Shown piece after piece: positions 27,214-35,809 of a stretch of 64,000 nt of DNA (within the stretch, counting starts at the first letter, position 1; every line of letters starts with the position of its first letter). The DNA is taken from NCBI RefSeq assembly GCF_014207095.1, contig NZ_JACHBG010000016.1, positions 61,663 through 125,662 on the forward strand, given 5' to 3'. The notes beneath the pieces are model-generated. The model made no database searches, was not told where the DNA came from, and saw only the letters and a list, made by a program, of their open reading frames with translations. Source of the DNA: Martinezella lusitana (GTDB taxonomy: Bacteria > Pseudomonadota > Alphaproteobacteria > Rhizobiales > Rhizobiaceae). Both the position numbers and the translations under genes were made by a program.

Positions 27214-27664
27214 AGACGTTGCGGATCCGCCTCATCCTCGATTTTGCGAGCCTTGCTCTTGTCGTCCTGTGCCTTGCCTACTGGTGGCTCGGCAATCCGT
27301 CGCACGAACGCTTCGGCACCGCGCTCTTTGCGCTCGCGATCGTCCACAATGTTTTCAACAGGCGATGGTCTCAAACATCCCGCGAAACCTCAGCGACAGC
27401 TCAAGGCTGCTGAACGCTGCCACAATCGCATGCCTTGCTACGGCATTGACGATTATGCTGGTCAGCAGCACGCCGATCTCGCGCGATTTGTTTCCATATC
27501 TAACGCAGGACGGAGCGTTCGCAGTCGGCGAAGTCCATATGTTTGCCACCCACTGGCTGCTCACATATTTGACCAGCACGCTCATCGCCATCGTTAACGG
27601 CCACAAGCAGAGCCAGACTGGGGATCTCTCACCGTGGAACTACGCAGAACGAACGGGCGATTGA
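27210..27664 (+). pseudogene. DUF4405 membrane protein, frameshifted
   Basis: The first frame (TTG 27210) reads LRIRLILDFASLALVVLCLA, then NPSHERFGTALFALAIVHNV FNRRW; after about 27365 the sequence continues in another frame with NIPRNLSDSSRLLNAATIAC, LTIMLVSSTPISRDLFPYLT and EVHMFATHWLLTYLTSTLIA. Together these are a DUF4405 cytochrome-b-like four-helix membrane protein (helices with conserved His in HNVFN and ATHWLL), broken by one frameshift. It directly abuts the truncated DUF1223 gene, so a deletion fused the two. Confidence 0.7.
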
Positions 27665-27834
27665 AGTTCGCTATCGACCCTAAGCGGATTTTAGCGGGCT
27701 GGGGAGTAGGGCAGCTTCGCGCCTTCATAATGGTCATCGAGCCGCCCGTCGCTGTTGCTGCGAAGCGGACATGACGCAGTGACAACGCGGGTCGCAGTTG
27801 CGCCATGAGCCGCCGCTCCGCTTCATACGGGTGA

Positions 27835-28944
27835 TTAGATCACGAACTCCTCCTCGTATGTCTGGGGTTCGGGAACAACCGTAACCTCCACCGGAACAAT
27901 CCAATTGGCCACGTAGCTCTCACAGTCGGAACGCTGGAGGTCTGGCTGCACGCACCCCGCCCCATCGATCGCGCGACATCGCAGTATATATCGCCCCACG
28001 TCTTCAGGGGTCCACATGTACTCCCACAAGCGCCATGCAAAGGGATGTTCTGTTTCGAGGAGCTTTCCCTCGCGCCAGCCCCTGCCATCTCCGGTGCAGA
28101 CCTGCACCTGCCGGATCGCAGCCTCTCCGCTCCAGGCGGCTCCGAAAATCCGATACGGTTGGCCGACGATGAGACGCGCCCCCTGTATGGGACGCGCGAT
28201 CTGCGCTTTGACCTCCATCTCCGCAAGAGGGACCAGCCTGGGTTCCCCGAGGTTGCGCTCCCAACGGAAATAGTCGCGCGCCTGCCAGTAGCCAAGGAAT
28301 GGTTGCTCCACAACCGTGATATGTGTGATCCACTTGACCCAAGCCATGCCGAACCAGCCACCCACGACCGCCCGTAACGGATAGCCGTGATCGCGCGTCA
28401 ACGGCTCGTCATTCATCGAATAGGCAAGCATCGTAATGTCAGCGATGGCCTTCTCAAGCGGTAAACTGCGCGCAAAAGCGATGGGGCCGGGAGAAGCCGT
28501 CTTCTTGTTCGCGTCGACAAGGCCGCTGTCGGCGCCTGCGAGCACTACCTCGCATGCAGTTCGCTTAACGCCCGCCATTTCCAAAATCTCGCGCAGGGGA
28601 ACACCTGTCCACGTGGCATTGCCGACAGCGCCGTTCTGCCACTGCAACCCCTCCTTCGGCGGCACATAGTAGACGCGCCCGTTCCCTGCGCACTCGACGA
28701 CGGCGGTCAACGTCGTGCTCCGCATTGCCTTGATGCTGTCGAGGTCAAGTTCGATCGGCCGCTCCACTGCCCCGTCAACGCGTAATCTCCAGTCTCGCGC
28801 ATCGAGGTCCGGCGACGGGAAATGGTTTCGCACGAAGAACAGCTCGGTTGGGATCAGCCAATCGGAGAGCGACGCAAACGGAAACTCGATGTTCTGTGGG
28901 GATTTCTGTCGAACTATTAGACTGGGTTGCTGCGGTATCGGCAT
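27835..28944 (-). CDS. Sulfite-oxidase-family molybdopterin enzyme
   Basis: A 369-residue enzyme with the Mo-cofactor domain followed by the C-terminal Mo-co dimerisation domain of sulfite oxidases. The Mo-ligand Cys is C85 in LTAVVECAGNGRVYY; the substrate-site region is DHGYPLRAVVGGWFGMAWVK; the dimerisation domain spans about 245-340 with GAAWSGEAAIRQVQVCTGDG. No signal peptide is seen, so it would be cytoplasmic unless exported with a partner. The ATG at 28944 with GAGGAC upstream matches the usual family start (SLIVRQKSPQNIEFPFA); the GTG at 29010 is the longer alternative. Substrate is sulfite or another oxo-anion. Confidence 0.9.
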   Translation of the reverse strand: MPIPQQPSLIVRQKSPQNIEFPFASLSDWLIPTELFFVRNHFPSPDLDARDWRLRVDGAVERPIELDLDSIKAMRSTTLTAVVECAGNGRVYYVPPKEGLQWQNGAVGNATWTGVPLREILEMAGVKRTACEVVLAGADSGLVDANKKTASPGPIAFARSLPLEKAIADITMLAYSMNDEPLTRDHGYPLRAVVGGWFGMAWVKWITHITVVEQPFLGYWQARDYFRWERNLGEPRLVPLAEMEVKAQIARPIQGARLIVGQPYRIFGAAWSGEAAIRQVQVCTGDGRGWREGKLLETEHPFAWRLWEYMWTPEDVGRYILRCRAIDGAGCVQPDLQRSDCESYVANWIVPVEVTVVPEPQTYEEEFVI

Positions 28945-29178
28945 CGTCCTCGTCTCCCCTTCCAAGAGTACAGCGTCGGCTCTCGATCGCAAGAATTCCG
29001 GTTCGGTCACTCGCAGTGCTGTCGCATTCCGCCTTCTGGCCGCATCCTAGCACATACCGCACGTTCCTCGGATCGATCTTGAACGGCAGCAAAGGGGCCG
29101 ACGGCGGTCTTGACCGCATTGCGCCCTCATAGTTGCCGTTCAGCACATTCGCCGCAGTGCCCGGAAACTGCCATTTGA

Positions 29179-29817
29179 TCAGGTCGCGGCAGGCGAGATC
29201 GATCTAGGCTCCCCTGAAAAGATCTGATCACAAAGTGGTAGCAACAGGGCGCACACTGCCTCGCCGTCGCGCTGTTCGCCGCGTAAGGTGGTGAAGGTCG
29301 CGAAACTCGTGAGCGTGAACAGCAGGTCGACGATGTCGGCTTTCGCCTGTCCCTCGGCAATGCCCTGACGATCGACCAATATTCCCAACAATGCGCGCCG
29401 CCGCTCGTTACGCGCGGCCAGTGCCTCGCTCAATTCGGCATCCATCGCCGCTGCGGCGAAGATTCCGCCAAGCCCTTCATCCGACATCCAGAAATCGCAG
29501 AATGTTCTGACAACCCAGGCGAGCGCGGCACGCGGCTCGGGCATCGCCATCGCCTTGGCGAGGCCGGTCAGATTGCCTTGCTCGGCAACCGCGTCGAACG
29601 CGGCTTCGAGCAACCCATTGCGCGAGCCGAATTGGTTGTAGACGGTCAGCCGCGTGACGCCGACCGCCCTGGCCACGGATTCGAGCGACAGTGCCTGTCC
29701 GCCGGACTGGCGGAGAATGTCCAGAGCCGCAGCAACCAGACGCGCCCGCGTCTCCGCCGCCTTCGCTTCGCGTTTTTCGGTCGAATAGGGTCTTGACGAT
29801 TTGCTGGAAATATTCAT
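29179..29817 (-). CDS. TetR/AcrR-family regulator
   Basis: A 212-residue repressor. The HTH (about residues 15-60) reads AAETRARLVAAALDILRQSG then SVARAVGVTRLTVYNQFGSR, the normal TetR pattern. The C-terminal half is helical ligand-binding sequence without a known signature. The start at 29817 is preferred over 29871 because it is immediately followed upstream by the palindrome at 29818-29832. It is divergent from a three-gene operon (membrane protein, SDR, VOC), which is its likely target. Confidence 0.88.
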   Translation of the reverse strand: MNISSKSSRPYSTEKREAKAAETRARLVAAALDILRQSGGQALSLESVARAVGVTRLTVYNQFGSRNGLLEAAFDAVAEQGNLTGLAKAMAMPEPRAALAWVVRTFCDFWMSDEGLGGIFAAAAMDAELSEALAARNERRRALLGILVDRQGIAEGQAKADIVDLLFTLTSFATFTTLRGEQRDGEAVCALLLPLCDQIFSGEPRSISPAAT

Positions 29818-29832
29818 TATACAACCTGTATA
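29818..29832. promoter_or_regulatory. TetR operator
   Basis: TATACA-ACC-TGTATA is a perfect 6-bp-arm palindrome directly adjoining the TetR start codon and 39 bases before the divergent membrane gene. Position and symmetry fit an autoregulatory TetR site controlling both directions. Confidence 0.6.
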
Positions 29833-29870
29833 TCTAATTTGAGATTGGCCTGTCGATCCGGAGCCTCGCA

Positions 29871-30251
29871 ATGCAAATCTTGCTGATTATCACCATCGCT
29901 GTCCATGTCCTGTCGTCGATCTTCTGGGCAGGGTCAACCTTCGTTCTCGCCAGAAACGGCGGGCAGGGGGGTGCCGCGTTGTTCCGTCCGCAGATCGGCG
30001 CGGCGAGCGTCTCGGTCCTGTCGGGGGGGCTGCTCTGGTATCTGCTTCATCAAGGCAGCTTCCAACGCACCGAAATGATCCTCGCGACGGGGGCCGCCGC
30101 CGCGATCATGGCCTTGCTGGTCCAGATCATAATGATCCGGGCGGCGATGCTATCCGAGGAGGCGTCGCCGCGGGCCGCCTCCGGCTATCGCGTGTCCGCC
30201 GCGCTGCTTGTCGTCACGATCATCTGCATGGCCGTGGCACGGTACGTCTGA
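29871..30251 (+). CDS. Small four-TM membrane protein
   Basis: A 126-residue inner-membrane protein with four predicted helices (QILLIITIAVHVLSSIFWAG, GAASVSVLSGGLLWYLL, EMILATGAAAAIMALLVQII, YRVSAALLVVTIICMAVARY). The opening HVLSSIFWAGSTF resembles small haem- or copper-associated membrane proteins, but I cannot name a family. It is the first gene of the TetR-divergent operon, 5 bases before the SDR gene, so it is probably co-expressed with it. Confidence 0.65.
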   Translation: MQILLIITIAVHVLSSIFWAGSTFVLARNGGQGGAALFRPQIGAASVSVLSGGLLWYLLHQGSFQRTEMILATGAAAAIMALLVQIIMIRAAMLSEEASPRAASGYRVSAALLVVTIICMAVARYV

Positions 30252-30256
30252 GGTAA

Positions 30257-31036
30257 ATGGCAATGCTCAACATTCCCCTGTTTCCCGATCTCGCTGGCAA
30301 AACCGCGCTGATCACCGGCGGCTCCGGCGGGATCGGCGCCGAGACAGCGCGCTGGTTCGCTCATAACGGCGTCCAGGTGACGATCGTCGGACGCGACCGG
30401 TCGCGGATCGAGCACGTCCGAGCCTCACTCGCCGCCATTTCGGCGGGCCATGCGGCGATCGAGCTCGATTGTACCAGCGCCGATCAACTCGAGGCCGCGC
30501 GTACCACCCTGATCGAACGACAGGGTGGCCTCGACATCCTGATCGCCTTTGCCGGTGGCGGCACGAGCCGGCCCGCGCCGATCGAGCAGGTGACCGAGCG
30601 GGATTGGCGTTCCAGTCTGGACAATAACGTCACTGCGACCTTCCTCACGCTGCGAACCTTCGCGGCGGACCTCAAGAAAAGCGGCCGCGGCGCTGCAGTC
30701 ACGATGGCCTCGACCGCCGGCCGCGCTCCTTCCTCGGCGCCACTCGGTTACGGTGTCGCGAAGGCGGGGATCGTCCTGCTCACCCAGCAACTCGCACGAG
30801 ATCTGGGTCCTGATGGCGTGCGCGTGAACTGCATATCGCCGTCCGCGGTGCTGACCGATCGCACGGCGGAGCACATGCCGCCCGCCGTGCGACAGGAGAT
30901 CGCCGATGCCCATCCGCTGCGCCGACTGGGAACACCGGCCGATATCGCCGCGGCGACCTTGTTCCTGGCGTCGGAAAGCGCCGGCTGGCTGACCGGCGCG
31001 ACGCTCGACATCGCTGGCGGCCGGTTGATGCACTGA
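30257..31036 (+). CDS. SDR-family oxidoreductase
   Basis: A 259-residue short-chain dehydrogenase/reductase. The cofactor loop is ALITGGSGGIGAETARWFA (TGxxxGIG), the active-site pair is YGVAKAG (YxxxK) preceded by MASTAGRAPSSAPL with the catalytic Ser, and the end reads LTGATLDIAGGRLMH. Arg in VGRDRSR after the second strand suggests NADP(H) preference. Substrate unknown. The start is the ATG at 30257 with GAGG just upstream, or 30263. It sits between the membrane gene and the VOC gene in one operon under TetR control. Confidence 0.9.
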   Translation: MAMLNIPLFPDLAGKTALITGGSGGIGAETARWFAHNGVQVTIVGRDRSRIEHVRASLAAISAGHAAIELDCTSADQLEAARTTLIERQGGLDILIAFAGGGTSRPAPIEQVTERDWRSSLDNNVTATFLTLRTFAADLKKSGRGAAVTMASTAGRAPSSAPLGYGVAKAGIVLLTQQLARDLGPDGVRVNCISPSAVLTDRTAEHMPPAVRQEIADAHPLRRLGTPADIAAATLFLASESAGWLTGATLDIAGGRLMH

Positions 31037-31069
31037 TTGCCGATCATTCTTTCGAAAAGGTATTACCAC

Positions 31070-31441
31070 ATGGATCTCGAGCTCAATCACGCCATCGTCC
31101 ACTGCACCGACAAAGCGGCGGCAGCTCGCTTCTTCGCCGACCTGATCGACGCGGCGCCCATGCGCGTCTCGGGACCGTTCGCCGCCGTGCGGGTCAACGA
31201 TCGGCTGACGTTCGACTTCTATGACCAGGGTGCCTTCGCCTTCGGTCATTTCGCTTTCCTGGTAAGCGACCGGGAATTCGATGCGGTTCTGCGCCGCGCC
31301 ACGGCGGGCGCGCTACTGTTCGGATCGGGGCCGTTTGCGCGAGACCAGGCGATAAATCACCTGAATGGCGGGCGCGGGGTTTATGTCTGGGACGACGATG
31401 GCAACAGCTACGAATTCTTCACGGCCGATCCGCTGGGATGA
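31070..31441 (+). CDS. VOC-family protein
   Basis: A 123-residue glyoxalase/dioxygenase-fold (VOC) protein. It starts LELNHAIVHCTDKAAAARFF (first metal-ligand His in NHAIV) and ends GGRGVYVWDDDGNSYEFFTA (Glu ligand in YEFF), with FAFGHFAFLV giving the middle His. Metal ligands therefore look complete. The reaction is unknown. It follows the SDR gene by 33 bases, the third gene of the TetR-divergent operon. The ATG at 31070 is preferred by homology to VOC starts. Confidence 0.82.
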   Translation: MDLELNHAIVHCTDKAAAARFFADLIDAAPMRVSGPFAAVRVNDRLTFDFYDQGAFAFGHFAFLVSDREFDAVLRRATAGALLFGSGPFARDQAINHLNGGRGVYVWDDDGNSYEFFTADPLG

Positions 31442-31754
31442 CGGCAGTCACGCATGCCCGGTTGACGATCGTCGGCGCAGCGCAGCCATTTTACTGGCAG
31501 CGCCGTAGGTCCGCATCGAGCACCATCGACGCCATGTGCCTCGGTGCAACGGCCCCTCGTTTGAGGTAATCGACCGAGCTGCTATGCGCCTTCCCATTCC
31601 GACCGTTCGCGCGGGCCGGAAGTTTCTCGAAAGCCGCCGCTCGGCTTGCTTGTGCTGAATGTCCCGATTGAGTGGAAAGTGGACTGTCTTCGTTAAGGCA
31701 ATACTGGACAGATGCGGACCTTGCCTGGACAACGGCGGCGATCTAAGAGTGACT
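31442..31754. other. Gene-poor stretch with unidentified remnant
   Basis: About 310 bp. On the minus strand a frame ending at 31491 reads SSVDYLKRGAVAPRHMASMV LDADLRRC (broken for length), which looks like the end of a lost gene but has no start. I do not recognise it. Confidence 0.3.
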
Positions 31755-32174
31755 ATGCCTTTTCCTTCATCTCACAATTCGGGAATTGCTGAATGGCGCG
31801 GAGCCTTCGAGAACGCGGAGGTCAACGCTCTCCACGCGAAATGCTTTGAACACCGGGAGTTGGCGGACGACTGGTGGGCCCAAGTCAATCACTTCAGTCT
31901 AGGATGGGTTTGCATTCGTCGACCGGCGAGGTTGGTCGGGTTCGTGAACGTGGCGTGGGATGGAGGAGTGCATGCATTTGACCTGGACACCATGGTCGCT
32001 CCCGCTTTCCAACGCCAGGGGATTGGGAAGGCCCTCATCGAAGAGGCTGTCGCCCATACAAAGCGGACAGACTGCGAGTGGCTGCATGTAGATTTCGATC
32101 CACATCTCGGGCCGTTTTATTTCGACGCCTGTGGCTTCAAACCGACGAGCGCCGGCCTGATCCCATTGAAATGA
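31755..32174 (+). CDS. GNAT-family acetyltransferase
   Basis: A 139-residue GNAT N-acetyltransferase. The acetyl-CoA site is DTMVAPAFQRQGIGKALIEE (Q/RxxGxG/A loop), preceded by LVGFVNVAWDGGVHAFDLDT and followed by LHVDFDPHLGPFYFDACGF, the usual C-terminal strand and helix. The acceptor is unknown; antibiotic or small amine acetylation is typical of stand-alone members. The ATG at 31755 or the GTG at 31749 is the start; no strong ribosome binding site decides. Confidence 0.85.
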   Translation: MPFPSSHNSGIAEWRGAFENAEVNALHAKCFEHRELADDWWAQVNHFSLGWVCIRRPARLVGFVNVAWDGGVHAFDLDTMVAPAFQRQGIGKALIEEAVAHTKRTDCEWLHVDFDPHLGPFYFDACGFKPTSAGLIPLK

Positions 32175-32627
32175 GATGACAGCTTTTGGGCTCGACAGTG
32201 CTTTCGTCGGCTGATCTGCAGCTGAATGGCAGCTAACTTGCGTGGTCATGCAAAAGCAGATGGTCAGCTTCCGGCCCCAAATCGGTCATTCCACGCAAAC
32301 AAGATGGATGTCGATTACTGAGGAATATCAAACGGATGGCTGTTTGCAACAATACGGTCATCGCATCGCATCGGTTCAAGAGCTTCGCAAACTACTCGGC
32401 GTTAGTCACAAGGGCGGAGCCAGCACTCGGTGCTTGCGTTGCTCATACGGTCGATGTAGGCGCATTGGCCGCGGTAACGACGGTCAGACTTCGGCCGATG
32501 GCGCCGAACGTCTTCGATCGGACGCAGCTATGCCCGTGACCAGGGGTTATATCTAGCGCGCAGCGGAGACGAGAAGTCTGCCTGCGAGAGCGACATGCTT
32601 TCTATTACAGTTGCGGTCGCGATACCA
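32175..32627. other. Intergenic, no gene seen
   Basis: About 450 bp between the GNAT gene and the convergent TetR gene. Open frames (for example 32242-32556) lack motifs and ribosome binding sites. Confidence 0.4.
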
Positions 32628-33281
32628 CTAGCGCTTGCCGAATGCGCGCAGAAAGGTCTTCGTTGCCTCTCCTGCCATGCGGTGGACCTCTTCCTCTTGA
32701 GTTGGACGACCGATCTGTTGGTTGATCCGCAGATCTGTCGCGAGCAGCGCCATGTATTGGCGCGCGGCAAGTGCCGGATCCTCTATGTCTAGATAACCAG
32801 CCAGCGCGAGCTGTGCCAGGCGAGCTGCGATTGCGGGGTATTTCTTGCCTGGTCCGTACTCCTTCCAGGTCTCAAACAGTTCGGGAAATCTGCCACCTTC
32901 GGTCTCCAGGAGCTTGCGTAGCCAGCGACCATTCGAATCGCAGACTGCCTTGCGCAGGAGAAGCGCTGAAAATTCGGTCAGTTCCTTTTCGAGATCGATA
33001 GGCGCCACGGGAAATGTATCCAACACCCGAAAGAAGTCGGCGCTCGACTTCTCGGTGATTTCCGCAACTACAACCTTGAATAGATTATCCTTGTCGCCGA
33101 GTTGATTGTACACCGTCTGACGTGACACGCCGGCTCTTGCTGCAATGGCATCGATGCTCGCCGCTGCAAACCCGTCCTCGGCAAAAACGCCTGCGGCCGC
33201 GTTCAAGATTGCCTGACGTTTGCTGGTGGTGGGCGGGCAACTCTCTGTCTCGGAAGAAACCGCTGCGGGCGAAGTTTTCAT
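32628..33281 (-). CDS. TetR/AcrR-family regulator
   Basis: A 217-residue TetR repressor. HTH: KRQAILNAAAGVFAEDGFAA then IDAIAARAGVSRQTVYNQLG. The C-terminal part includes the DUF/AefR-like LALAGYLDIEDPALAARQYM pattern seen in efflux regulators. It is divergent from the Bcr/CflA-like efflux gene at 33474, and a strong palindrome lies at 33308-33325 between them, so it probably represses that pump and itself. Confidence 0.9.
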   Translation of the reverse strand: MKTSPAAVSSETESCPPTTSKRQAILNAAAGVFAEDGFAAASIDAIAARAGVSRQTVYNQLGDKDNLFKVVVAEITEKSSADFFRVLDTFPVAPIDLEKELTEFSALLLRKAVCDSNGRWLRKLLETEGGRFPELFETWKEYGPGKKYPAIAARLAQLALAGYLDIEDPALAARQYMALLATDLRINQQIGRPTQEEEVHRMAGEATKTFLRAFGKR

Positions 33282-33307
33282 GACACCACCATATAGGACT
33301 TGACCAA

Positions 33308-33325
33308 TTGGACAATACTGTCCAA
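33308..33325. promoter_or_regulatory. TetR operator
   Basis: TTGGACA-ATAC-TGTCCAA, a perfect 7-bp-arm palindrome, lies 26 bases upstream of the TetR start and about 150 bases before the divergent MFS start. TTGxCCAA (33301-33308) adjoining it may extend the site. The form is typical of efflux-regulating TetR operators. Confidence 0.65.
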
Positions 33326-33473
33326 AATATTTTACAGGAATGACGGGCTATGCGTTGGAACCATCTCCGTCTTCCATTGTCCCATCTATAATCGCCCACT
33401 CAACCCTCGTCACATGCTTTTTGTATGAGGCTTTGCTTCGTCCGGGGAATAGTGTGCGGGAAAGGTTTTTGCC

Positions 33474-34697
33474 GTGCAGAGCAAGGATTCCGCTTCATCC
33501 GCCGGAGCCGGCGGCTCCCACCATGCCATCGTTCTTGGCCTCCTTTCAGCCGTCGGTCTCTTTGCCCTCGACATGTATCTACCCGCGTTGCCGACGATCA
33601 GTCTGGACCTTCACGCTGACAGCCATGCAGTTCAGGCAAGCCTGATCTCCTTCTTCGCCGCCATGGCTGTGTCGCAGATTATCTATGGTCCACTGTCGGA
33701 CATGTTTGGCCGCAAGCGGCCTCTGTATGTCGGTCTGGTGCTCTACATCCTCGGCGCGATCGGCTGCGCGCTCTCCACCGATATTGGCTCGCTGGTCGCC
33801 TTCCGTTTCATTCAGGGCACCGGCGCCTGTGCCGGCGTCGTGATTGCCCGCGCCATCGTGCGCGACCTGCATACGGGGGCCGCCGCCGCGCAACTGATGT
33901 CGCGGCTTATGTTGGTCTTCAGTATCTCACCCATCCTGGCGCCGCTCGCGGGCAGCATGGTGACGGTGTTCGGGAGCTGGCGACTGATCTTTTGGGTCAT
34001 GGTCTTCGCCGGTGTTGTCGGTTTTGTCGCGGGCCGTTTTTTCCTTGAGGAGACCCGTCCGGTTGCGGTTCGCAGTGAAAGCAGCCTCGGCGGAGCATTG
34101 AAAGCCTATGGAACACTCCTTAGGGACCCGTACTATCTTGGTCTGGTGCTGATGGCCTCCTTCGGCATGTCAAGCTACATGATCTATGTCGCCAACTCCT
34201 CCTTCGTACTAATCGGCCATTACGGGCTCTCTCCGACCTTTTACAGTCTCGTCTTTTCGGTGAATGCCATCGGCTTCATCGGCATGTCGCAGATGAACGG
34301 TTGGCTTGCCCGCCGGATTGGTTTGCGCAAGGTGATTCGCGGTGCGGCTTCTGGTTATGTGCTGACGATGTTGGCGCTGGCTGTCATAATGGCCGGTGGG
34401 GTTGATCGCCTCGACATCATGGCGGCCCTCCTGTTTGCGGGCTACGCTTTCCTTGGAATGATCGTGCCGAATGCGGCGGTACTGGCGCTTGAACACTATG
34501 GCCGCATCGCCGGCACGGCCTCGGCGATGATGGGGACGGTCCAGTTCATGACATCGGCGCTGGTGGTTGGCGTCAGCGGTATGTTTATGGACGGTACGGC
34601 GAGACCGATGGTAGCCATCATCGCTATCTGCTCGGCCGTCGTATTCCTCCTTTCGATCGCAGTGCTGAAGAGCAGGCATGTGGTCGCGGCTGAATAG
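33474..34697 (+). CDS. MFS drug efflux transporter, Bcr/CflA-like
   Basis: A 407-residue 12-helix exporter of the DHA1 Bcr/CflA subfamily. Diagnostic are LFALDMYLPALPTISLDL in helix 1, IIYGPLSDMFGRKRPLYVGL (motif A) in the first cytoplasmic loop, and RFIQGTGACAGVVIARAIVR (motif C region in helix 5). It would export drugs or dipeptides with proton exchange. GTG at 33474 is the start, with GGGAAAGG upstream. It is divergent from its likely TetR repressor. Confidence 0.88.
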   Translation: MQSKDSASSAGAGGSHHAIVLGLLSAVGLFALDMYLPALPTISLDLHADSHAVQASLISFFAAMAVSQIIYGPLSDMFGRKRPLYVGLVLYILGAIGCALSTDIGSLVAFRFIQGTGACAGVVIARAIVRDLHTGAAAAQLMSRLMLVFSISPILAPLAGSMVTVFGSWRLIFWVMVFAGVVGFVAGRFFLEETRPVAVRSESSLGGALKAYGTLLRDPYYLGLVLMASFGMSSYMIYVANSSFVLIGHYGLSPTFYSLVFSVNAIGFIGMSQMNGWLARRIGLRKVIRGAASGYVLTMLALAVIMAGGVDRLDIMAALLFAGYAFLGMIVPNAAVLALEHYGRIAGTASAMMGTVQFMTSALVVGVSGMFMDGTARPMVAIIAICSAVVFLLSIAVLKSRHVVAAE

Positions 34698-34705
34698 ATC
34701 TTGTG

Positions 34706-35457
34706 TCACCGATTGCAGCGGCTTGTGCAGGTCGCTCGCACCGGGGCCTCTTCAGCGCGAGCGAAATGCGCCTTCGCAGCGGCTCCAAAATCTTCGGACA
34801 GCGGAGCTTCAGGCTTGCGTATCTTTTTCCCACCAGCCTGGGGATTCACGTCAGCGGCTGCAGCGAGAGCTTCCAGTTCTGCAATGTTGCTGCCGGTAAG
34901 GGTAATACTCCTGGCACGAGCCAGAGCACGTTTTCGTAGCGGTAGATGGGAGTTCTCGACCCGATTACTGAGACCTTTGGGCGACTGACCTTCGACATCC
35001 GGTATGACTTGCCGTTTCGCCGCGCCGTACGATCGCAGCTTGTCAGTGATGATGCGCCTTGGCCTCAGCCCTTGCTTCTTTAACGCTTGATCAGCAACCG
35101 CTTGGCGGCTTGGTATCGCGGCGGGTCTGCACGGTTTCATCGAGAACGTGGCCGCTCTGATCGACGGCGCGCCACAGCCAATACCTTCGGCGGCAGATGG
35201 AAATCACCACCTCGCCCAGATGCCAGACGTCCTTTCGCGAATGCTCCTTGCGGCGCACTCGCTTTCATAGGATGGACCGAATTTCCGGCCCCATCGCCGA
35301 TCGTTTCATACGAAACAACAACGCCACGCTCGAGCAGCATCTCCTCGACCAGCCATAGGCTCAGAGGGAACCGAAAATAGAGCCAGACTGCGCGGGCAGT
35401 AATCTGCGGCGGAAAGCGATGGTTCTCATAGCTGATGATGGGTTCGCTCATGCCCAC
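34706..35457 (-). pseudogene. IS6-family transposase relic
   Basis: Two minus-strand frames together give an IS6 transposase. The right-hand part (35137-35457) has FPPQITARAVWLYFRFPLSL WLVEEMLLERGVVVSYETI (broken for length), the N-terminus. The left-hand part (34706-35140) has RIITDKLRSYGAAKRQVIPD, the DDE core, then HLPLRKRALARARSITLTG. A frameshift or deletion near 35140-35300 separates them and removes part of the core. It is a dead copy of a different IS6 subgroup from the elements at 23164 and 44513. Confidence 0.78.
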
Positions 35458-35641
35458 CGCATTGTCCGCGAACCGTTAAGCCACAGATAACGTGACACCG
35501 CCGCTTGGTCCTCATCCCTTCAAGACTCAAGAAATGTGAAAACACCGCAGGCACAACCTGCCGCTGCCACAACTGAGAAGCGGTTCGGTGTCGCCCGCGC
35601 AAGCGCGTCGAACAACTATCAAGTTGCCGCCGCTTTACAAA

Positions 35642-35655
35642 ACGAACTAGTTCGT
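35642..35655. promoter_or_regulatory. TetR operator of the shikimate module (site 1)
   Basis: ACGAACTAGTTCGT is a perfect 14-bp palindrome, followed by ACATTAT that could be a -10 region. It lies about 155 bases upstream of the MHS importer start. A near-identical site precedes the shikimate dehydrogenase gene (39948-39961), pointing to one regulator for both. Confidence 0.75.
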
Positions 35656-35809
35656 ACATTATTTCATCAGAGGAGTGACGAGCGCTGCCGTGAGCGGTGC
35701 CGGTGACTGCCAAGTAGCTTGGATGTCATGCGAAGGGGTGCTGACGGAGGTTCGGCGCTCACGGATGCAGCATTTCTTTGCAATTGAGATGCTCTGGGGA
35801 GGAATGATG

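Noticed and set aside
27594..27806. Minus-strand frame between the DUF4405 remnant and the sulfite-oxidase-like gene
   Set aside because: No start context or motif; it partly overlaps the DUF4405 remnant.
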